Position numbers and translations under genes: made by a program. DNA of 44,453 bases from an uncultured Sphingomonas sp. (GTDB lineage Bacteria; Pseudomonadota; Alphaproteobacteria; Sphingomonadales; Sphingomonadaceae). Positions 41,548-44,453 of this stretch are shown in pieces. The DNA is taken from contig NZ_CAJYQD010000029.1 of NCBI RefSeq assembly GCF_913776855.1, positions 1 through 44,453 of the forward strand, read 5' to 3'. Every line of letters starts with the position of its first letter. Position 1 is the stretch's first letter. The notes below the pieces were generated by a model, which was not told where the DNA came from, did no database searches, and saw only the letters and a list, made by a program, of their open reading frames with translations.

Positions 41548-42777
41548 ATGCTGACTAACGCGCAGGTGCGAACCGCGCGGCCGAAGCCGCGCGCCTATAG
41601 GCTGCCCGACGGGCAGGGCCTCCACCTCTATGTCGCCCCGACCGGCCTCAAATCGTGGCGCGTGCGGTTCCGCCTCGCCGGCCGCGAGCAGCTGCTGACC
41701 GTCGGGCAATTTCCCGACGTCGACCTGTCGGCCGCGCGCGAGGCAGCAGCTGCCGCACGCGACGCGCTGCGCGCCGGGCGCGACCCGCGCGAAGAGCGCG
41801 CAGCGCGTGCCGAGGTAGATCGGACGTTCGAGGCGGTCGCCCGCGCCTGGCACGCGCACTGGCGGTCGAGCTGGACCGAGATCCACGCCGGCGACGTCAT
41901 CACCAGCCTGGAGCGCGATGTCTTCCCGGCGATCGGCACGATCGACGTCGACGACGTGGGCGTCGCAGACATTCGCGACGTCCTGCGCGCCGTCGAGGCG
42001 CGCGGCGCGATCGAGACATCGAAGCGGCTGCGCCAGCGGATTTCTAAGGTCTTCGGCTTTGCGATCGCGAACGAGTGGGCGTCCTTCGATCCGGCCGCGT
42101 CGGTGAAGCAGGCGCTCGCGGCCGCGCCGATCGCCGGCGAGCAGCTCGCCCTGGTCTCGATCGACGACGCGCGCGAGCTGCTGGCGGCGTCAACCGGCGT
42201 CCCGGCGCCGGCGATCGTCCAGCTGGCGTCGCGCTTCCTCGCGCTGACCGGCGTCCGCCTGGGCGCGCTGCGTGGGATGCAGTGGGACGAGCTGCACGAT
42301 GTCGACTGGTCCGGGGAGGTCGCCGGCCCGCCAGCGCCGGTGTGGGTCGTGCCGGCGGGACGCATGAAACTGGCAAAGGCGAAGAAGGGCGACCGGCGGT
42401 TCGATCACGTCGTGCCGCTATCGCGCCAGGCGGTGGAAATCCTGCGCGTCGTCCGCGCGCTGGCGATCGATCCGGTCCTGGTCTTCAGCCGCGGCAACGC
42501 CGCGCCGATCGCCGAGAGCGCCATCGGCGCGCTGTATCGGAAGTCCGGCTTCGCCGGCCGGCATGTACCGCACGGTTGGCGCGCCACCTTCTCGACGATC
42601 CTGAACGAGCGGTACCCGGGGGAGCGCGTCACGATCGACCGCGCCTTGGGCCACGCCGCGAAAAAGGGGGCTGAGGTCAATGTGAAGGTGGAGGGCGCCT
42701 ACAACCGATCGAAGCAGCTCGGCCCGCGCCGCCGCGTGATGCAGATCTGGGCCGATCTTCTCATGCCCCCCGCGTGA
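41548..42777 (+). CDS. P4-type tyrosine integrase with N-terminal arm-binding domain
   Basis: The protein has 409 residues. The N-terminal domain of the DUF4102 type is clear: PKPRAYRLPDGQGLHLYVAPTGLKSWRVRFRLAGREQLLTVGQFPDVDLSAAREAA. The core-binding domain follows, then the catalytic domain with Arg in ALTGVRLGALRGMQWDEL, HGWR in VPHGWRATFSTILNE, the His in DRALGHAAKK and Tyr in EGAYNRSKQL. All catalytic residues appear present. It lies 1.2 kb from attR, facing it. It may belong to a second element nested or fused into this island. Confidence 0.92.
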   Translation: MLTNAQVRTARPKPRAYRLPDGQGLHLYVAPTGLKSWRVRFRLAGREQLLTVGQFPDVDLSAAREAAAAARDALRAGRDPREERAARAEVDRTFEAVARAWHAHWRSSWTEIHAGDVITSLERDVFPAIGTIDVDDVGVADIRDVLRAVEARGAIETSKRLRQRISKVFGFAIANEWASFDPAASVKQALAAAPIAGEQLALVSIDDARELLAASTGVPAPAIVQLASRFLALTGVRLGALRGMQWDELHDVDWSGEVAGPPAPVWVVPAGRMKLAKAKKGDRRFDHVVPLSRQAVEILRVVRALAIDPVLVFSRGNAAPIAESAIGALYRKSGFAGRHVPHGWRATFSTILNERYPGERVTIDRALGHAAKKGAEVNVKVEGAYNRSKQLGPRRRVMQIWADLLMPPA

Positions 42778-42898
42778 CCTGTCCGCAGGCGGGGCGGAGC
42801 GGCTCTATTGGCACGGGTCGTGCTCGTCCCCGCCGCAGAGCCATCGGGGCGGCGTAGCCGCCTCGTCCCGACGTGTCAGCGAGACGCGCGGGTGCGTG

Positions 42899-42989
42899 TG
42901 TCGCAGCGTGGCGACAAGGGGACAAAGCCCAGGGCGGGACAGATGGGCGGGGTAGGGCGTCCTATTGATGCGTGTCGCGGTAGCGACAC
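42899..42989. repeat. two TGTCGC...GCGACA inverted repeats
   Basis: TGTCGC and GCGACA are paired at 42899-42916 (6-base spacer) and GTGTCGC/GCGACAC at 42972-42989 (4-base spacer GGTA). Both lie in the 222-base gap between the convergent integrase and winged-helix genes. The shared half-site suggests a common binding protein, although the second may simply be a terminator. Confidence 0.5.
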
Positions 42990-42999
42990 CTTATGATCT

Positions 43000-43773
43000 T
43001 CATTCTGAGGGGGGAGACAGTCCATTATCCAGACTCGGGCCTGATCCTCGACCGACGGCGGCTCCCAAGGCGGCGAGCGCCTTCGATAGCTCGCTCTCCG
43101 GCGCTGGGCGGCGCACAGGGCTTGGCGGCGCAGGGGGTGGGGCAACGGGCTGCTGTTTCGCCTTCAGCGCGAGGCGGGCCTTTGCGCGGGCGAGGAGCTG
43201 GCGGAAGCGATCGCGGACGTTTCGGCCAGCACGGGACGCGAGGCGGCTCTCGTCGACGAAATAGCTGTTGTTGATCTGCTGGCGCGTCGGGCCACCAGCT
43301 ATCGGATTGCGGATGCGCTCCGTGCGCCGGACCCATCCAAGGAAACCGTGTCGCTCCAGCCGGGCAAGCGCGTCGACGATCGTCTGCCGGACATAGCCTG
43401 TCGCTCGCTGGATCTGGCTCAGCGCCGGGTCGATGCGGCCGCTTTTGAAGTCGTGCCAGTGCCCACGCAGCACGGCCTCCAGCACGACGATCCCTGTGTC
43501 CTTCAGCGGGCGAGGCTTGCCCTTCTGCCGCTCGAACAGGTCGTATTCGCGCGCAGTCTTCACCATCGCATCCGCCCAGGCAAGCGTGCCGGCCTCGGTA
43601 CCGTCGGCGCACCGCCGCGATACTTGGGCGCGGCTGTCGTCGACGTCGTAGCTCTCGCGGTGGACCTGACGATCCTGGCCGCGCGGGCGACCGGCGAATC
43701 GTGCGCCGGTGCTGCGGATCAAGGCGCGTGTGGCGCGGGCGAGGTGGGCTTGATCGGAATGGGTAAGCGACAT
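43000..43773 (-). CDS. winged-helix protein, replication- or regulation-related
   Basis: The protein has 257 residues from the ATG at 43773. The central part, IVVLEAVLRGHWHDFKSGRIDPALSQIQRATGYVRQTIVDALARLERHGFLGWVRR, is a winged helix of a type seen in small alphaproteobacterial plasmids and integrated elements, where the pattern R-TGR-x-DPS..., then QQT-x-N-x-Y recurs (here RQQINNSYFVD). Such proteins are variously annotated as replication proteins or regulators. The C-terminal tail is proline-rich. It is convergent with the P4-type integrase. Confidence 0.6.
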   Translation of the reverse strand: MSLTHSDQAHLARATRALIRSTGARFAGRPRGQDRQVHRESYDVDDSRAQVSRRCADGTEAGTLAWADAMVKTAREYDLFERQKGKPRPLKDTGIVVLEAVLRGHWHDFKSGRIDPALSQIQRATGYVRQTIVDALARLERHGFLGWVRRTERIRNPIAGGPTRQQINNSYFVDESRLASRAGRNVRDRFRQLLARAKARLALKAKQQPVAPPPAPPSPVRRPAPESELSKALAALGAAVGRGSGPSLDNGLSPPSE

Positions 43774-43929
43774 CGGTCGGCTCCCGGCGCGGAAGTCGAT
43801 GGGCGCACGAAAGCGCCGCCGGAATCGCATTCCGACGCCGCTCCAGCGTGCGGGACGGCTTGTCAGCCGCCGCTATGTGGAGAGTGTGGGCTTCGGCGCG
43901 GGTTCGGCGTTGCGTGCGGCAACGCGCGG

Positions 43930-43989
43930 TTTTCTGCGGGTTTCAGCGGGGGGGCGGGGCACCGTCCTGTGCCTGAAAAGCGCAGAAAA
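43930..43989. repeat. nested inverted repeats next to attR
   Basis: Outer arms TTTTCTGCG (43930-43938) and CGCAGAAAA (43981-43989), middle arms TTTCAG (43941-43946) and CTGAAA (43973-43978), and inner arms GGCAC (43958-43962) and GTGCC (43969-43973) can fold into one interrupted hairpin. It ends 16 bases before the attR core. It may bind the integrase or mark an end of the element. Confidence 0.55.
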
Positions 43990-44005
43990 CTGAGCCGCCC
44001 GCTTC

Positions 44006-44054
44006 GTTGACATCGCAGGGGTCGCAAGTTCAATCCTTGCCGCGCCCACCATTT
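44006..44054 (+). repeat. attR: second copy of the 49-bp core
   Basis: All 49 bases match 25096-25144. This copy begins after TTC instead of the CTGT of the tRNA anticodon stem, so it carries only the 3' part of tRNA-Val and is not a functional tRNA gene. It marks the right boundary of the element. Confidence 0.95.
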
Positions 44055-44060
44055 CAGAGA

Positions 44061-44090
44061 GCCGCTAACCCTTTGGGTTGGCGGCTTTTT
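44061..44090 (+). terminator. original terminator of tRNA-Val, displaced by the element
   Basis: GCCGCTAACCC (44061-44071) pairs with GGGTTGGCGGC (44075-44085) with one G-U pair and loop TTT, followed by five T residues. It starts six bases after attR. In the uninserted chromosome it would stand directly after tRNA-Val. Confidence 0.88.
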
Positions 44091-44161
44091 GCATTCTTAC
44101 GCCGATAGCTGGATTTGACGGTTTTGCCGCTCCTGACACACTGGTGACACAGGAGGGTCGA

Positions 44162-44374
44162 TTGGCGACCATAAGCAAACGAGCAAAAGGTTGGTTCGTA
44201 CAAGTACGGCGGAAGGGCTACGAACCGGAGTACCGGACACTCCCGACAAAGGATGCTGCGCAGCGGTGGGCGAGGGAGCGAGAAGCGGTCCTAGACAGCG
44301 GACAGGTAGCGACCAGCCGTCGTGATCTAAGAGCCCGACCGATAATTAGGTTGAGCGATTTCAGTCAGTTGTGA
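44162..44374 (+). pseudogene. 5' fragment of a third integrase gene
   Basis: A TTG at 44162 follows AGGAGG with a five-base spacer and opens LATISKRAKGWFVQVRRKGYEPEYRTL then KDAAQRWAREREAVLDSGQ, the usual N terminus of tyrosine integrases of the MATI-x-KR type. The frame stops at 44374 after about 70 residues, long before core-binding and catalytic domains. An IS5-like transposase starts at 44408, so the gene was probably split by that insertion; the rest may lie beyond the window. Confidence 0.7.
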
Positions 44375-44407
44375 TTCACCGGGGTTTGCGAAGACCTTGG
44401 AGGCCAC

Positions 44408-44453
44408 ATGGGCTGGACCGAAACCGCTCGTCGCGAGCATGACAGAAGAAGGC
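44408..44453 (+). CDS. IS5-family-like transposase, first 15 codons only
   Basis: The ATG at 44408 opens MGWTETARREHDRRR, which matches the beginning of IS5-family transposases of the MPWTE-x-(T/A)RR-x-(Y/H) type. GGAGG lies 12 bases upstream (44396-44400 region TTGGAGGCC). The window ends after 46 bases. GTGATTCACC at about 44371-44380 may belong to the element's terminal region. The call rests on a short stretch. Confidence 0.55.
   Translation, partial: MGWTETARREHDRRR

Larger units (their letters stand above)
25096..44054. mobile_element. integrative element at tRNA-Val(GAC), about 18.9 kb
   Basis: The two 49-bp repeats enclose 18,910 bases per repeat unit, with a tyrosine integrase gene directly beside the intact tRNA (attL). 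The interior holds phage-type control genes, a chain of tiny genes, arsenic resistance cargo, decayed phage structural genes and a second integrase. No conjugation genes, terminase, portal or full tail set can be seen. It is best described as a prophage-derived genomic island that may still excise but probably cannot transfer by itself. Confidence 0.93.

Noticed and set aside
43348..44010. Plus-strand open frame of 220 codons ending at attR
   Set aside because: It is antisense to the winged-helix gene and runs through the inverted repeats beside attR without any domain pattern.

Overview
The window is high-GC DNA from an alphaproteobacterium, most likely a Sphingomonas-type member of the Sphingomonadaceae. 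That assignment is an inference from gene content: a TonB-dependent receptor, SapC, SspB, a CpdR-like regulator, DUF1289 and DUF6894 proteins, a strong GTG/TTG start habit and frequent ATGA/GTGA/TGATG gene overlaps. No ribosomal RNA or other decisive marker is present.

Chromosomal part, 1-25141. It opens with tRNA-Leu(GAG). Next come an HscC-type Hsp70 and its J-protein (leftward), and a rightward run of TonB-dependent receptor, methyl-accepting chemotaxis protein and DUF2332 protein. A decayed IS5-family transposase separates these from a leftward histidine operon hisB-yciI-like-hisH-hisA-hisF whose genes nearly all overlap or touch. Rightward sspB-GNAT-fumC, two tiny glycine-rich proteins and gmk follow. 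Leftward come a DEAD-box helicase, DUF1289 and an SDR; then a secreted protein, an FAD oxidoreductase, sapC and cytochrome b561. A well-supported candidate small RNA with its own promoter and terminator lies at 23537-23640. The part ends with N-formylglutamate amidohydrolase, cpdR and tRNA-Val(GAC).

Integrated element, about 25096-44054. A 49-bp perfect direct repeat covers the 3' part of tRNA-Val(GAC) at 25096-25144 and recurs at 44006-44054. It marks attL and attR of an 18.9-kb element. Inside, from the left: a tyrosine integrase; a leftward chain of tiny overlapping genes; a lambda-like control region (CII-like, hairpin, Cro-like, three evenly spaced operator-like sites, CI-like repressor); a pair of unknown genes, one STAS-like; then a cargo zone. 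The cargo zone holds a lipoprotein, an AT-rich gene with a KHDR motif, the arsenic operon arsR-arsC-arsB-arsH, a small membrane protein and another lipoprotein. These modules are separated by a dispersed family of same-orientation hairpin repeats (GGGTACC box followed by GGCGGAG...CTCCGCC). Next is a decayed phage block (LexA-type HTH, DUF3164, HK97-gp10-like, an SGNH hydrolase lacking its first block), a DUF6894 protein, a second P4-type integrase and a winged-helix protein.

Right flank, 44055-44453. The original terminator of tRNA-Val lies just beyond attR. Next comes the start of a third integrase gene, apparently interrupted by an IS5-family element that runs off the window. The locus therefore looks like a repeatedly used integration site.
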